Origin: Lichina pygmaea
Taxonomy: Eukaryota; Ascomycota; Lichinomycetes; Lichinales; Lichinaceae
Direction of reading: 5' to 3'
Length of the DNA stretch: 64,000 nucleotides
Assembly (NCBI GenBank): GCA_963422465.1
Contig: OY730169.1
Location: 1,302,001-1,366,000, forward strand
The position numbers and the translations under genes are program-made. Every line of letters begins with the position of its first letter. The stretch's first letter is position 1. Below, piece after piece: positions 10,973-25,708 of the stretch. The notes below the pieces were generated by a model that was given only the letters and a program-made list of their open reading frames with translations, did not search any database and was not told the origin of the DNA.

Positions 10973-13900
10973 ATATGCATGATATGTATTGTACAGCACC
11001 AATACATGAGCTGGACACATTTTCTGTTATGCCTGTAAGTATCATGTTGTAGTAAGTTGAGTGCCAAAGTCATGGTCCGGAAATGTTTACTTCTTCGTGG
11101 TGGTAGTACGGGGGTTCCACTGATCAAGTTGCACATGCTTCACTTGGTTGTCTTGGGGTGACCTGGTAGTACTGGAGCCAAGCACCAGCCTCGACGGGTT
11201 CTTTGGCTCTAGTGCCCTATCGTGTGCAGAGACGCTGTTACCCCGCGGAATACACTCGGCGATGTCATGCGCAGCGGACGGGCTCCAGAACCGGTGTAAG
11301 CAGCGTCAGGCATGGAAGGGATCGCTGAGATGTACAGAGTACATACGTGTGTACAGTATGATGCATCTAGTCGTGTCGTTCGGTCGAGGCCCCTCCTCGG
11401 AGCTTTGGGGAATGGTCTGGTGAGGAGGTGCGGTGCAGCCGCCACCGCCACCGCCACCACCACCTCCTCCTCCTCCTCCTCCTCCTCCACCACAAGAACA
11501 ACGATCCACCCGTACCTCCGCGGTTTGATTTGTGGCGCGTACGGCTCCGGCACCAGCCCCGGCCCGTTATGATTCGCATCGATCTCTTCGACTGAACCGT
11601 CGGCGACGGGCAACAGGATCTGTCGATGCTTCCGGGGGGGGGGGGGGGGGGGGGGCGACGTGGGTGGGAACCCTGCTCGGCGCGGCGCTACGTTCCACTA
11701 CTTTACGGTCCAGGCCCTCGAGCGTCTGGCGGGGTGTCGTAGGCAACCCCTCATCGGACATGCTGCTTCGTCCGGGTTGGGCTGCAGCACGTACGTACAG
11801 CATGGATTCCGGTGTAGCTGCGCAGCGGCTTACGAACGAATACCGCTTGGAACAGCTTGGACCGGACGGCTTGCTCACGGAAGGCAATAGCCAGTGCATC
11901 GAGACAGGAGAAGGAACAGCAGACCATCAAAGGAAAGGTTCTATTCCTGCTACGTTACGCGTCTACACAAAGCTTTGCTTGGGCCCGACCACTTCCTCGG
12001 AGTACGTCGAGCTTTCAGCGTTCGCCAAGAGTGAGGGAGCCCAGCGGGTGCGGGTCAATGGCAGGGTACGGATGTAGTACAAGGTCATTGACGAAGATCA
12101 TAAGTGTCACGATAGTGGTTTACGGAGTACTGTGGAGCTGTATACTGACAAAGCTGAGATTCTTCAAGCTCAGGGCTTTTCTAAACAATGGGTCGACATT
12201 CATCTACGTTACATAGTAGTGAATGATCACTTCGCGAAGATGACTATCAGCTTCATCGTCGATGTTTTGATGAAGATTTTCCGCGGTGTTGTCGTCGTGG
12301 GGTCGCCGAATGGTTCTCAACTTACAAGTACTCCGGTGCTGCAAAGTACTTCGGACTCCGTACTACGAGTACGTGCCTTATCCAGCGCTCGAGCGGACCC
12401 TTCTTCTCGGCTTTACGGAATAAAGGCACGGAAGGGAGCATCTCGGGTGCGAGCCGGGAGAGCCGCCATATGCAATTCGCCTGAGACGGGACTGCTTGCT
12501 GCTTGAGGTCCTGGAGCCGAGGACCCCCACGTCTGGTGGCCTAACGAGCATGTGAGGGGAATCGGCTTTCATCAATAGAGGACTTGGTCTGGCAGAGCAA
12601 GACGATGATTGGATCCAGCCGATGGGCCTACCACCACTACAGCACGGTGTCAGCATTCGTAGCCCTTGGTGGCAGGGCCAACATCAGCGCGCACGACAAC
12701 GCGTCCCCAAGGCCCCAGCCCTCCAGCCGAGGCGCGATGGTTGGCCTCGTCCCCGAAGATGGTAGGTGCTCTGCCGGCTGACTGGATACGGTAGGGGCCA
12801 AATGAGCGGGAGCAGAGATGGGGGTGCCAGGCCACGACGACGAGCACGTCCAACGAACTGCTGATGTTGGATTGATGCTGGGCCCATCTCCTCCGGCTTG
12901 GCCTTGCTTACGAGTACTTCCGGGTCGGCAACATCGTCAGCCCAATCGGGCTGCCGGACCCGACACAGTGTCTTGTTCTCGGCTTTAGCTTTCACCTTGA
13001 AGCACGGGGGCCGTGGGAACACAGAGAAGCGAACCGTCGTACAGACCATCGCCAGGGCTTTTACGTACCGTTCGATACTTTGTACGTATTACATCCGTAC
13101 GGCACACTAATTGGAGATCGTTCGAGTCACAACTGACAACAAAAGCCCGTGAACTGCCGGGTCCGACGACCGACTATCGTCAGACTTACACCTGTCACTG
13201 AGCCGGTGCGATCACCTGTAGGTGTGGTGTGAGCCAGACGAACGCCCGCGGCCAGGTCTCACATTGCCCCAGTCTGCCCGTTATCTGTCGCCGCTGTTGC
13301 TGCCCACATACGGCAACCGGCAGTGGGAGAAAACGTGCCAACTGCGATAGCGCGCCTCAAGAGCCGAACGGCTGCAACCCCGGGAAAAGGATGTAGAACA
13401 GGGTGGGAGCAAGACGCCGAAGGAGGCGCAGCTTTGTCCAAGCCCCACGAGCTCCTGCTGCAGCCAGTTCACGTTCGGGAAGCCACGGCGGCTCGGGAGA
13501 AGCAGGCGGAACCCCCTTCTGTGGGGGTCGTCCGCTCGGGGCACTTCAAACCTCAGGAGATGATCGTTGGCAAGGTCTCGACGCCGAAGAGGAGGAATCT
13601 CGCGATTGGCCGACGGAGAGGCGCAAGAACGGGGAATGGCAGAGGTGGGGGGGGGCAAGTTGGAATGTTGTCGTTCCGGACGCGGCAAAGATCGGGCGAA
13701 ACGCGGCGGGGCCGGACGAGCCAAGACCGGCGTCGGTCCTACAGGGCCCTCTTCATTCCACTTCTGAGATCCGATGGGATGCAGCAGCAACGGCGACGCC
13801 ATGCACATGTATCGCCGGGAAGTGCAAGGACGGCATTGACAAAAGAAGGCAGGTACTTCTGCCCTTCTCGCGCCGGTGCGTGCTTTGCCTCCTTCCGAAC

Positions 13901-14086
13901 TAGCTTTCCTCCACTTCGGAGCTCTTCCGTTCGACAGCTGACCCCCTCCCGTTTTCCAACGACCACAGGCTTACGGAGTACGTACGTACGTAGGTACGTA
14001 CAAGCGCTGCAGTATAGTACCTACCTACGTACGGTCACCCACTCGTTCGTCCTCAGCTCCGCCAGGCCGTGTCCGATGACGAGCTC
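10973..14086. other. Intergenic stretch without a supportable gene
   Basis: The first ~80 bases continue the AT-richer block into which the LINE inserted. After that the sequence is GC-rich with short chance frames. It holds a (CCA/CCT)n trinucleotide block (about 11,435-11,495), a 22-base G run (11,634-11,655) and a TACGTAC-rich stretch (about 13,975-14,030) just before the aldolase promoter. No gene family was recognised on either strand. Confidence 0.6.
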
Positions 14087-14093
14087 TATAAAA
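14087..14093 (+). promoter_or_regulatory. TATA box of the DapA-like aldolase gene
   Basis: TATAAAA, 267 bp upstream of the chosen ATG at 14,360, in a GC-rich setting where such a string is rare. Placement would give a leader of roughly 230 nt. Inferred, not proven. Confidence 0.55.
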
Positions 14094-14359
14094 GGTCCTC
14101 GGGCCGGTGCGCCCCCCTCTGAGGCCGCATCGGTATCGCCCTTGAGCTGTGTGGTTACATCGCAGGCTTGGTATCGAAGGCTTGGTATCGAACGACAACT
14201 CGGACGGAGCGCTAGTGGAGTTGAACCGACGCGATAGCCGACTGTCGACCTGCTGCTGGCCCCCCTTCCCCCCCTTTCTCTCTCGGCGTGCGCATCGCCT
14301 AGAGGTGACCGTTGTCGACAGCTTCGACAGCTCCCTCGTCGGGCGTCAGAGCATCGTTG

Positions 14360-15529
14360 ATGTCAGCCCCTACCGAGCACGCGCCCTCGGCGGCCGCCGG
14401 CGCCGGCGGTGCCGGCGGTGCCGGCGGTGCCGGCATCGGCACGTATGCGCCCCGCTTCCGCAGCCGGTCCTTCCAAGGGGGATCGAGCCCTGACTCGCAC
14501 CGGTCGTTCTATTCCACCATCCACGACAGCGACGCGGCCGACAGCACCTCGGCGAGCTCGGTCGACGAAGCCCGGCACCGGCCCCTGGTACCGGGTGTGT
14601 ACGCGCCGACGCTGGCCTTCTTCGAGCGCGATACCGAGGAGCTCGACCTGACGACCACGGCCAAGCATGCCGTTCGACTGGCCCGAGCAGGAGTGGCTGG
14701 GCTGGCGACGCAAGGGTCGAACGGCGAGGCCGTCCACCTGACCCACGCCGAGCGCCGCTCCGTCACCAGGGCGACCCGCCGCGCCCTCGTCTCGGCCGGC
14801 TTCTCGGACATGCCCATCATCGTCGGCTGCGGGGCCCAGTCGACGCGCGAGACCATCGAGCTCTGCCGCGATGCCTACGACGCCGGCGGCGACTACGCGC
14901 TGGTGCTGCCGCCGGCCTACTATCGCAACACGCTCCGCGACGAGTCGCTGGCCGAGTTCTTCACCGACGTGGCCGACTCGTCCCCGATCCCGATCCTCGT
15001 CTACAACTATCCCGCCGCGGTCTCGGGTCTCGACCTCGACTCGGACTTCATCATCGAGCTGAGCAAGCACCCCAACGTCGTAGGCTGCAAGCTCACGTGC
15101 GGCAACACGGGCAAGCTGAACCGGATCGCCGCGGCCACGACGCCGGCGCTGGCCGGCGGCCCGCACGAGCCGGCGTCGGCCTTCGTCTGCTTCGGCGGCT
15201 CGGCCGACTTCATCCTGCAGACCATGACCGGAGGCGGCTCGGGCGTCATCGCCGGCCTCGCCAACGTCGCGCCACGTGCCTGCTCCGAGGTCGTCAACCT
15301 CTACGCTGCCGGCAAGATCAAGAAGGCCCGGCGCCTGCAGAGCGTCGTCGCCCGGGGCGACTGGGTCGCGATCAAGCGAGGCATCGTCGGCACCAAGAGC
15401 GTGCTCGAGACATATTTCGGCTACGGCGGATTCGGACGCAAGCCGTTGCCGCGTCCGTCCGAGGTCGAGGCGAAGCAAGCGGCCGAGGACATGAAGGAGC
15501 TCGTGGCCCTCGAGATGACCTTGTGCTGA
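14360..15529 (+). CDS. DapA/HOGA-family class I aldolase (4-hydroxy-2-oxoglutarate aldolase-like)
   Basis: Single-exon gene, 389 residues, a (beta/alpha)8 pyruvate-type lyase. Visible are the GSNGE pyruvate-binding loop (119-123), VYNYP with the catalytic tyrosine (Y215) and GCKLTCGN with the Schiff-base lysine (K244). The barrel runs from about residue 77 to the end. Fungi make lysine by the alpha-aminoadipate route, so dihydrodipicolinate synthesis is unlikely. Hydroxy-oxoglutarate or sugar-acid cleavage is more plausible, but the substrate is not determined. The first ~75 residues are a low-complexity Ala/Gly then Ser/Asp tail not found in the catalytic core; it could be a mitochondrial leader or a disordered extension. 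The first ATG in frame was chosen; a TATA box lies 267 bp upstream. Codon use is strongly G/C-ending. Confidence 0.9.
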   Translation: MSAPTEHAPSAAAGAGGAGGAGGAGIGTYAPRFRSRSFQGGSSPDSHRSFYSTIHDSDAADSTSASSVDEARHRPLVPGVYAPTLAFFERDTEELDLTTTAKHAVRLARAGVAGLATQGSNGEAVHLTHAERRSVTRATRRALVSAGFSDMPIIVGCGAQSTRETIELCRDAYDAGGDYALVLPPAYYRNTLRDESLAEFFTDVADSSPIPILVYNYPAAVSGLDLDSDFIIELSKHPNVVGCKLTCGNTGKLNRIAAATTPALAGGPHEPASAFVCFGGSADFILQTMTGGGSGVIAGLANVAPRACSEVVNLYAAGKIKKARRLQSVVARGDWVAIKRGIVGTKSVLETYFGYGGFGRKPLPRPSEVEAKQAAEDMKELVALEMTLC

Positions 15530-16791
15530 AGATTTTCCACCTTGAGAGGGGCGTTGTGTCTTGGCGAAACAATCTCAACCTACTTCCTGTTTCAACCTCA
15601 TGGTGATTGTTTTGGGTTTGTTATTCCACTGCATAGCATGCTCACCGGGGACCATGCAACTGTGTTTGGAGCAAAATATCCATCATCATTTCCGTGGGGG
15701 AGGGAAGACCGGAGCAGTGGGCTCAAACCCCGCGCCCGACCCCGCTTTCCAGATCATACCGGACGACGCGAGAACGGCGTGAACGGACGCGGCAGCGTTC
15801 AGGAAGAGTATCTATATGGCGTTGCTGTCGCTTGGTTGGCACGCACGGGGTTTCTTGTCTCGATGCCGGTTCCGTCTCCGGCTGCCTGGCAAAAAGCTGA
15901 AGACTTGCTGCCTTCTCTTTTTTTTTTTTTTGTGTCTTGACAGTGAAGATGAAGATGAGAGGGAGAGTGTAGCCCAGGCTGCTCCATCATCAGGTTTGCA
16001 GCCTTGGCTGTCGAAGTACACTTGTGTACGGCACCTTCTTGGATGTCGATAGAGCCTTAGAGGTACGTACGGTGTCTCCTCCGTGACGGTCTTCAAGGAC
16101 CCTTCACCAGAGTTCTAGATCAGGCCGGGTGTAGCAAATGTCATGTCATGACGAGAGCTGTAGCCTGGGTTCTGTGGTGAACCATTGTACTACCGTAGCA
16201 TATCCAAGCAGGCCACCAATGTGCCTTCCGTAGGTTCTGGTCTGTGACAGTTATGTATGTACGTATAGGAAGGAATTGAGTTGTGGGCAATGCAGAAGAG
16301 TAAGACAGAGCCCAAGTAAGATTAGCTATTGTAGTCTAGTGTATGATCTTGTTTGCTGCAATTGTATACTGGCTCTGCATGACAATTCCAGTCCCTGCTA
16401 TGATGTAAGAGTACTTGACCAACAGCACAACAAAGCTTCAAGAGTAATAGGGAGAAGAAACGCCACACCAGCCAGAGCCACGATATCCAGCCACGGTCTT
16501 CAGACCACATGCTTCAAGCCACAGCTATCTTCTCAGTTATTCCTGTCTACCAACCATCACAGAAAAAATCAGTTGTGTACACCTTTATGATAGAAAATTG
16601 CTGTACTTACTTTTTTCACTATTCAACTGACCTCTATTTCAGTTTTGAGCTGACTCTATAGTATTCTATAAGGTTAAAGATGCTGCTGCTGACACTCTGT
16701 GAGAACTTGATGCTAGCTTTTCTTGAGTACTAGTGCTGGTCATACCTAGACCTGTCCTATCTGTAGATTTAGTTTTTCCACTAGTGAATTG
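15530..16791. other. Intergenic, becoming AT-rich
   Basis: 3' flank of the aldolase gene, then from about 16,100 an AT-richer block with no coding signal. It contains a T run near 15,920 and TACGTAC-type motifs near 16,061 and 16,254. It may be decayed repeat sequence, but no family was recognised. Confidence 0.55.
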
Positions 16792-16804
16792 AAGTTTGAA
16801 TATT
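16792..16804. repeat. Target-site duplication of LINE-derived insertion 2 (3' side)
   Basis: The 13-mer AAGTTTGAATATT sits directly beside the element's short-repeat tail and recurs exactly at 18821-18833. Confidence 0.8.
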
Positions 16805-18820
16805 GGTAATTGGTAATTGGTATTCCTACTCCATTCTAGTGCTAGTTATCTAGACTATGCTGGGTCAGCTATGAAAATTAAGCAAGGAAAACCCTAGGCC
16901 TGCTAGGGTGAAAAACCTCCTTCTGCAGTGCCTGGCCAGCACTATCCTGTCGAGATGCTGTAGAACGTGGGGGGGGGGGGGGGGGGGGGGGTGGCTGGCT
17001 AGCAGCCAGCTTCCAGCTGCTCCTGAGCCCAGGAGAACTGGGGGAGAATGCCTTGTCGGAGGATCCACGCTGTGAGGGCGGCGGTGGGCCGTGGTCGGGA
17101 TGTCAAAGCCTGGTAGTCAGTGATGGCAGCTGCTAGATACAGGCTTCGCCGCGCTCGGAGAAGGCGTGGACAGTCTAGAACCACGTGTTTGGCTGTCTCC
17201 CACGGCGCTCCGCAGCTGCACGCCGGTGTGGGGAAGCCAGGCACCCGTCGCTTGCAGAGGAATGCCGCCAGTCCGATCTTGCCTGTGCGGACCTGCGTCA
17301 GAATACTGCTCTGCGCCTTCGACAGGCCGGCGTGTAGCCGGAGGGCCGACCGGTACAGCATCTTGCTGGGCTTCCAGTTGTCTCCGCCTCCGGGGTCTGG
17401 GTCCAGTGTCTGTGTTGTTGGCGGGGGGCCTCCATGCAGTTGGTGCCAGCGTTCCCAGCACCATTGCTCTGCCAGCTGGTATGCCTGCCAAACTGACCGC
17501 GGAAGGGGGGTGTTCGGCGTGGTGACGGCGGGGGGCGGGGGTGGTCCATCAGACCACGGGGGGATGCCGAGCCTCGCCGTCAAGTCCTCCATGGTTCTTC
17601 GTGGCCACAGGGTTGTTTTGGCCCACTGTTGGCGGTGCTGGCCCGGAGTGACACCAGGGTGGCGCCGGCGGCCTCGCCTCGGGGCAAGCTGACGCTGGAC
17701 CACAGTTGAGCTATGCCGAGGCATAGCGCAGAGTCGCTATCCCTTGCCGGGTCTCTGCCACGCTTCCCCGCAGTCCTGAGGCCTTTTGCGCTCCGCCGTG
17801 TACGCTCACCCCTAGGTCCTGCTTCGGAGCGCCGGGTTGCCAGCCCGGAGCCCACGCTCCAACTGCAGTTTGCTCCTTGAGCCCGTCATTTGCAGCCTGA
17901 GCCTGCACTCTGTACGGACCGGCATGCGCTTCCGTCCTCTCGGGCCATATAGACAGTCTCGTAGTAGGCCCAGACCCTACTGCCGTCACTGCCATTATAT
18001 GCCACGCCCCGCAGCTCTCGCTGTTTCGCGTTACCTCTGTAGATCTCTCGTACAGAGGCCGACCATGCGTCGCAGGCTCTACGGACCCTGCAGGCCATGC
18101 CAGCACCTGCAGGACCGCCTTTCCAGCCCACTAACCAAGTAGGGAGAAGTCTCCGTCTGCCCGCTGTCGCCTGTGGGGCCCCGGTTGTACGTGGTGGCCC
18201 ACTGGAGATCCAGTACCCTGGCCCCGGTCCGTAGGTGGCCTGAAGAGAATCCGTGGCAAGACCTTAGGCAAAACCATCAAGCCAGCACTTTGACTATCAC
18301 ACGGCCCTTAGGTACTGGAGCGGCGGAAACCCTTCGTGCCACCTGCTCGCCTTCTTTAACACGTAGTCCCCGTTCGATTAACAACGCCGCGGTACAGACA
18401 TCGCTCCCCTCCTAGAACAAGATCCTCGATGCATCAGCTGCTGGAGACTCTGCTAGAAGGGGGGTGTGCGATAGGAACTCCTCTCGTCTACTCCAGAGGT
18501 GCCCTGTCGGGTGTCTAGACTTCACATCCACCAGTTGCAAGGCTGGCTTCGGGCCGTAGCGTACACGGCAGACATCCGTCGGGTGGTTTTCATAATCAGT
18601 TTGGTCGAAGTCCTCTGTTCTGCTGATGTCGCTTCACGGGGGCGTCCAGGGTGCCTGCGCGACACCTCCGGTGGCCCGTCGCTCCGCGGGCACCGGCAGC
18701 TCGACCGGTGACTCAATTAGCTCTCGGTGCAGCGACTACAAGCAGCTTGGGAGACTGCCTGCCATCGCTGCCCCGAGGTTCCCAGCCTGCACCGCGTGGA
18801 GGTTTGAGTCGTCGCAGGCC
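16805..18820 (-). mobile_element. LINE-derived insertion (copy 2), minus strand, with an unmatched 5' half
   Basis: A 2,016-bp insertion bounded by exact 13-bp duplications. Its 3' half (16,805 to about 17,700) matches the 3' end of copy 1: the same terminal block with CCTACTCCATTCTAGTGCTAG, the same C-terminal protein and the same 3'-UTR. The tail is an ATTACC-type short repeat. The 5' half (about 17,700-18,820) does not match the reverse transcriptase that copy 1 carries at the equivalent place, and I find no domain in it. It may be the family's own 5' region joined by internal deletion, or a non-autonomous element that borrowed the LINE 3' end. A 23-base G run (16,969-16,991) lies in the 3'-UTR, just beyond the stop codon. 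Confidence 0.8.
16999..17724 (-). pseudogene. C-terminal part of LINE ORF2 (zinc-knuckle region), open over 241 codons
   Basis: Open frame inside LINE copy 2 matching the C-terminus of the copy 1 polyprotein. It carries CSCGAPWETAKHVVLDCPRL, the Cys/His zinc-knuckle typical of the ends of fungal Tad-type ORF2 proteins, and ends FSWAQEQLEAGC. Reverse transcriptase is absent, so it cannot be autonomous. It has fewer stops than copy 1 over the same region, so it is the younger or less mutated copy. Confidence 0.8.
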
Positions 18821-18833
18821 AAGTTTGAATATT
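18821..18833. repeat. Target-site duplication of LINE-derived insertion 2 (5' side)
   Basis: Exact second copy of AAGTTTGAATATT. A similar string (GAAGTCTGAATATTGG) occurs about 60 bp further on and is not part of the duplication. Confidence 0.8.
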
Positions 18834-20114
18834 AGAGTGTGCTGGTAGTGAGTATTTCAGACTTTCACAGCTTGTAACACCTGAAGTCTGAATATTGGAA
18901 GATGGTGATGATAACTGCTGCTGCCTCTCACAACTTGTGACACCTAAGCAACTTCCACTTGTCAGTCTGGCTGTTGAACTAGTGGATAGTTGACTGGGAA
19001 TACCCGCTGGTTGAGAGGCCAGTTGTCAGTTTCTCTCCATTGAGCGATACCCTACAGGCTTACTTGACAACGCCTTTCAGGCACTTTCCAGTAGCTGCCT
19101 AGGGAACAGGCCTTTATCACAACTCTGCCCTGCTAAGACCCTACTTAGCGCCTTTACACCAACCTTCTGCAGTAACTAGTGGGCAAGTAGCTGAATTCTC
19201 AGATCAGAGAAACTTGGGAACTACCAGTTGTGATAGTGAAAGTGACTTACTATCCACTTCCTCAACTATCTCTGTGTCAAGCTTGACTAGCAGAACAGTC
19301 ACATCATCAGACCAGTCTAGTACTGGTATAGTTATTCTGAGTCACTCTAACATTGAAAGCTTGTTATCTGCACTTCCAGGGGGCTTGAAGAAGAAAAGTG
19401 GTGTCTGCTGTTAAGATCCATTCTTAATTTAGCATAGCTAGGTTGTAAGTGTTCTGTATTGCAGCCACAGGGCCAGGGCGAGCCTGGCTTAGTCAGTAGT
19501 GTTAGTCAGCTAGATAGGGGGCTATGTAGCCCTCGGGTCCGAGAGGGCATCAATGATCATCATCTTCTCCCCTCTCAGAGCAGGCCATTGTCTTGTAGCT
19601 CTAGCAGTATGTTATTTCCTTTGTGCACAACTTGAAATCATGATTTGATTTGAACTGCCTTCTCACCAGATACAAGAAGCGATGTCATAAACTGTAGAGT
19701 CAGCTATTTCAGTACGGTATTGTACAAAGTGGCGTCAAGTGCGGAGAAAGGATCCTACAAGGTACCGTACAGAAGTACGTAAGTACGTATGTACGGGATA
19801 CGGAGTACAGAGCACGGAGTACGTTACTTACTCGTACACACTATTGCCCCACCCCCGCGTTACAACGATGCCGGTTACGTCATAGGGAGCCTCGATCAAC
19901 ATCGACGGTCACGGCTTATTAGGCCGGTCATCCAACAGCTTTTGAACGACAAGACTCAGCTAGGGCCTTCTGATCGACCATCTCCTGCGTCCACATACGC
20001 TATTCAGTACCGTACGTCCTTAATGTCTCAAGTCAATTGTTCACTTGTAAGGAAGAGTCTGATCATGAAGCTGCAGGACACGTACGGGAGAGCAATTACA
20101 TCAGAGCAAGCAAG
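18834..20114. other. AT-rich intergenic block, then promoter of the DUF7721-like gene
   Basis: From 18,834 to about 19,700 the sequence is AT-rich. A short Ser/Thr-rich open frame at 19,214-19,414 has no recognisable family and is probably chance or repeat remains. TACGTAC-rich sequence at about 19,770-19,830 precedes the next gene by about 300 bp. Confidence 0.55.
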
Positions 20115-20832
20115 ATGTCGCACTACAGGAACAGAGACGACGAGTACCGCTCCCCGGATCGGCGAGATGACGGAGGGTATGGAGGGTATGGAAGGCGAGA
20201 TGATGACTACGAGCGTCAAGGTGGTCGATCTGGCCGGGGCGAGGAAGACTACGGTCGTCAAGGCTATGGGCGCCGGGATGAGGGCTACGGCCGGGAAGAA
20301 TATGGCCGACGAGCGGAAGGTCGAGGAGAGGCCGAAGACTACGGACGAAATGACGATTATGCCGAACGGCATGAAGACCGCCGACGAGAAGAAGGCGGTT
20401 ACGGCGACCGTGATCGATCCGGCGACGATGGCTACGGCAGAGAACGCGGCGGCGGCGGCTATGGTCGAGACGAGCCTGGCCGTAGGGGCGACTATGACCG
20501 CGAGAGAGACAACACCGGCGGAGGATACGGCGGCTCTTCTTTGCCGCACGGCCGCGAAGACCGCCCGAGGCAACACGGCAGTGGCGGAGGCAACCGCGGC
20601 CTGCGTCACGAGTACTACGCGTCGTACGACAACGACGATTTCCGGTCGTCAGCGGTCCGGCAAGCGCGGCAGAACTACCGCTCGGGCAGGCAAGACTACA
20701 ACGACGACGACGACGAGCGGGACTCGGCCTTGTACTCGAACGCGCTGTCGTCGGTGTTCAACCGCGACGAGAACAGCTACGACGAAGACGACATTGACGA
20801 ACAAGAAGCCGTGAGAACGCACAAGGCCATGT

Positions 20833-20869
<37 letters not shown>

Positions 20870-21427
20870 AGGCGGCTACCAGCAGCAGCAAGGAGGGAAC
20901 AAGTCCATCGGCCAGGCGGCCGCGATGGAGGCGTTGAAGATGTACACCGGGGGCGGTGATTCGGCAGCCGGAAAGGGCGGACAGAGCGAGTTCATGGGGC
21001 TCGCCATGGCGCAGGCGGGGCGTTTGTATGATCAGCGGAGCCAGGGCGGGAGTCTGGTGAGTTGCACTCCCGTCTTTCATTGCATCTGACCATGTCGATA
21101 GACATATCCTTCCTCCTGTTCTCCTCCCGCCTACCCTTCTCTTTCTCCGCCGTGCATCACGGCTGACACCGATCCAAGCCCAGCGGCACGGACAAGCAAG
21201 CGGCCATCACCACGGCCGCCAAGTTCGCGCTCAAGATGTATCTCAAGAGCGAAAAGGACAAGGCCGCGGTCGGGCCGGGCAAGTACGGCGGCACATACGG
21301 CGCCGGCAGCGACGCCACGGGCTCGTACGGACGAGAGAACGTCGGAGCCGACGGTGAGTCCAAGCAAAAAGACGACGCCAACGCCGCGGGAACGCTGTTG
21401 AGCCTGGCGGGGAAGTTCTTTTCTTGA
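20115..21427 (+). CDS. Gly/Tyr/Arg/Asp-rich protein of the fungal DUF7721 ('beta-flanking') type
   Basis: Two exons: 20115-21056 and 21179-21427, with a 122-bp intron (donor GTGAGT, acceptor CCAAG, branch GGCTGACAC). Predicted 396 residues. The first ~180 are a disordered, charged array built from GYGR, RRDD and DYGR repeats. The folded part starts at SALYSNALSSVFNRDE and contains paired helical segments (AAAMEALKMYTGG, EFMGLAMAQAGRLYD, AAITTAAKFALKMYLKS), the alternating pattern I associate with the fungal DUF7721 family. A poly-Gly tract of about 14 residues separates the two. Molecular function is unknown; it is likely soluble, with no signal peptide or membrane helix. The start was taken at MSHYRNRDDE because upstream codons in frame are not protein-like. 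Confidence 0.75.
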
Positions 21428-22340
21428 TGTGGCCGCGGCGGACCTCCGTCGTCGGTGGTGATGCGTGCAGTAGCAGTGGCCGTAGCAGCAGCAGCAGCAG
21501 CAGCAGCACAATCAGTAGAACTGATCATTCGTTCTCTTTGTTTGCAATTCCCCCCCTTTTTTTTCTTCCTTTGTATGGTACACCTTAGTAGAGAGTTACC
21601 GCATAGGACCTTGTCCTGGTACTGTATTGTATGGAGTACAGGGAGTACCGTACAGTACAGAGAGCACAGGGAACATGGCACACAATAGAGGGAGCACAGT
21701 ACAGTAAAAGGTAGTACGGTGTCTTCCAGGGAGTAGCTCTAAGTAGCTTGTAGGGAGCACAACCGCTTACAGGGAAACATCGGTACGGTACAGAGAGCGA
21801 ACAAACACAGGGAACAAAACACAGGGAACAGAGTACGTAACGTACAGGGAACAGAGTACAGGCAAAACACAGGGGAGCAGAGTACAGTACGCCACGTAAA
21901 GGTAGTCACATCATCCTACAGGGACTAACGATAGCTTGCAGGGACTAATGATAGCTTGCAGGGACTAATGATAGCCTACAGGGAGTGAACACGCTCGGTA
22001 CGACTACAGAGAGCACATGGGGACAGCGTACAGGGAGCACAGGGAACACAGAACAGTAGAGGGAACGAAGCGTGGCAGTGCACTGGGAACACGGACACGG
22101 CACGGCCACAGTACAGCAGAGAGATTACACGACATCCTATGGCTCCAGCCACCACCACCACCACCACTCTCTCTTCATCACATTATACATATATTTCCTA
22201 CCTATTTCCCCCCCTCTCTTGTTCCCCCCTTCTTGTCTCGTTGCCTTTTTTCCTATTATTCTAACGTTCGTCCTTCGATGAATTACTTTTCCCGACAAAA
22301 AAGACCGTTTTCAAGGGTTTTAGGCGGCGGCGGTCGCTGA
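21428..22340. repeat. Degenerate ACAGGGA-motif array and 20-bp tandem repeat between two genes
   Basis: Convergent intergenic space. From about 21,640 to 22,090 the string ACAGGGA(A/G)CA recurs many times at irregular spacing. At 21,918-21,983 it becomes a regular 20-bp repeat (GGGACTAATGATAGCTTGCA-like, three full units). A (GCA)n run lies at about 21,487-21,510 and a (CCA)n run near 22,150. No gene seen. Confidence 0.7.

Positions 22341-25708
<3,368 letters not shown>

Noticed and set aside
14363-15478. Minus-strand 371-codon frame opposite the aldolase gene
   Set aside because: Antisense shadow of a G/C-ending gene; no domain, and the sense strand has catalytic motifs.
19214-19414. 66-codon Ser/Thr-rich frame in AT-rich DNA
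   Set aside because: Too short, low complexity, no splice partners.
19789-20814. 341-codon frame rich in Thr, Met and Ala over the DUF7721-like gene
   Set aside because: Out-of-frame reading of the GYGR-type repeat; the frame from 20,115 carries the conserved helical segments and splices cleanly.
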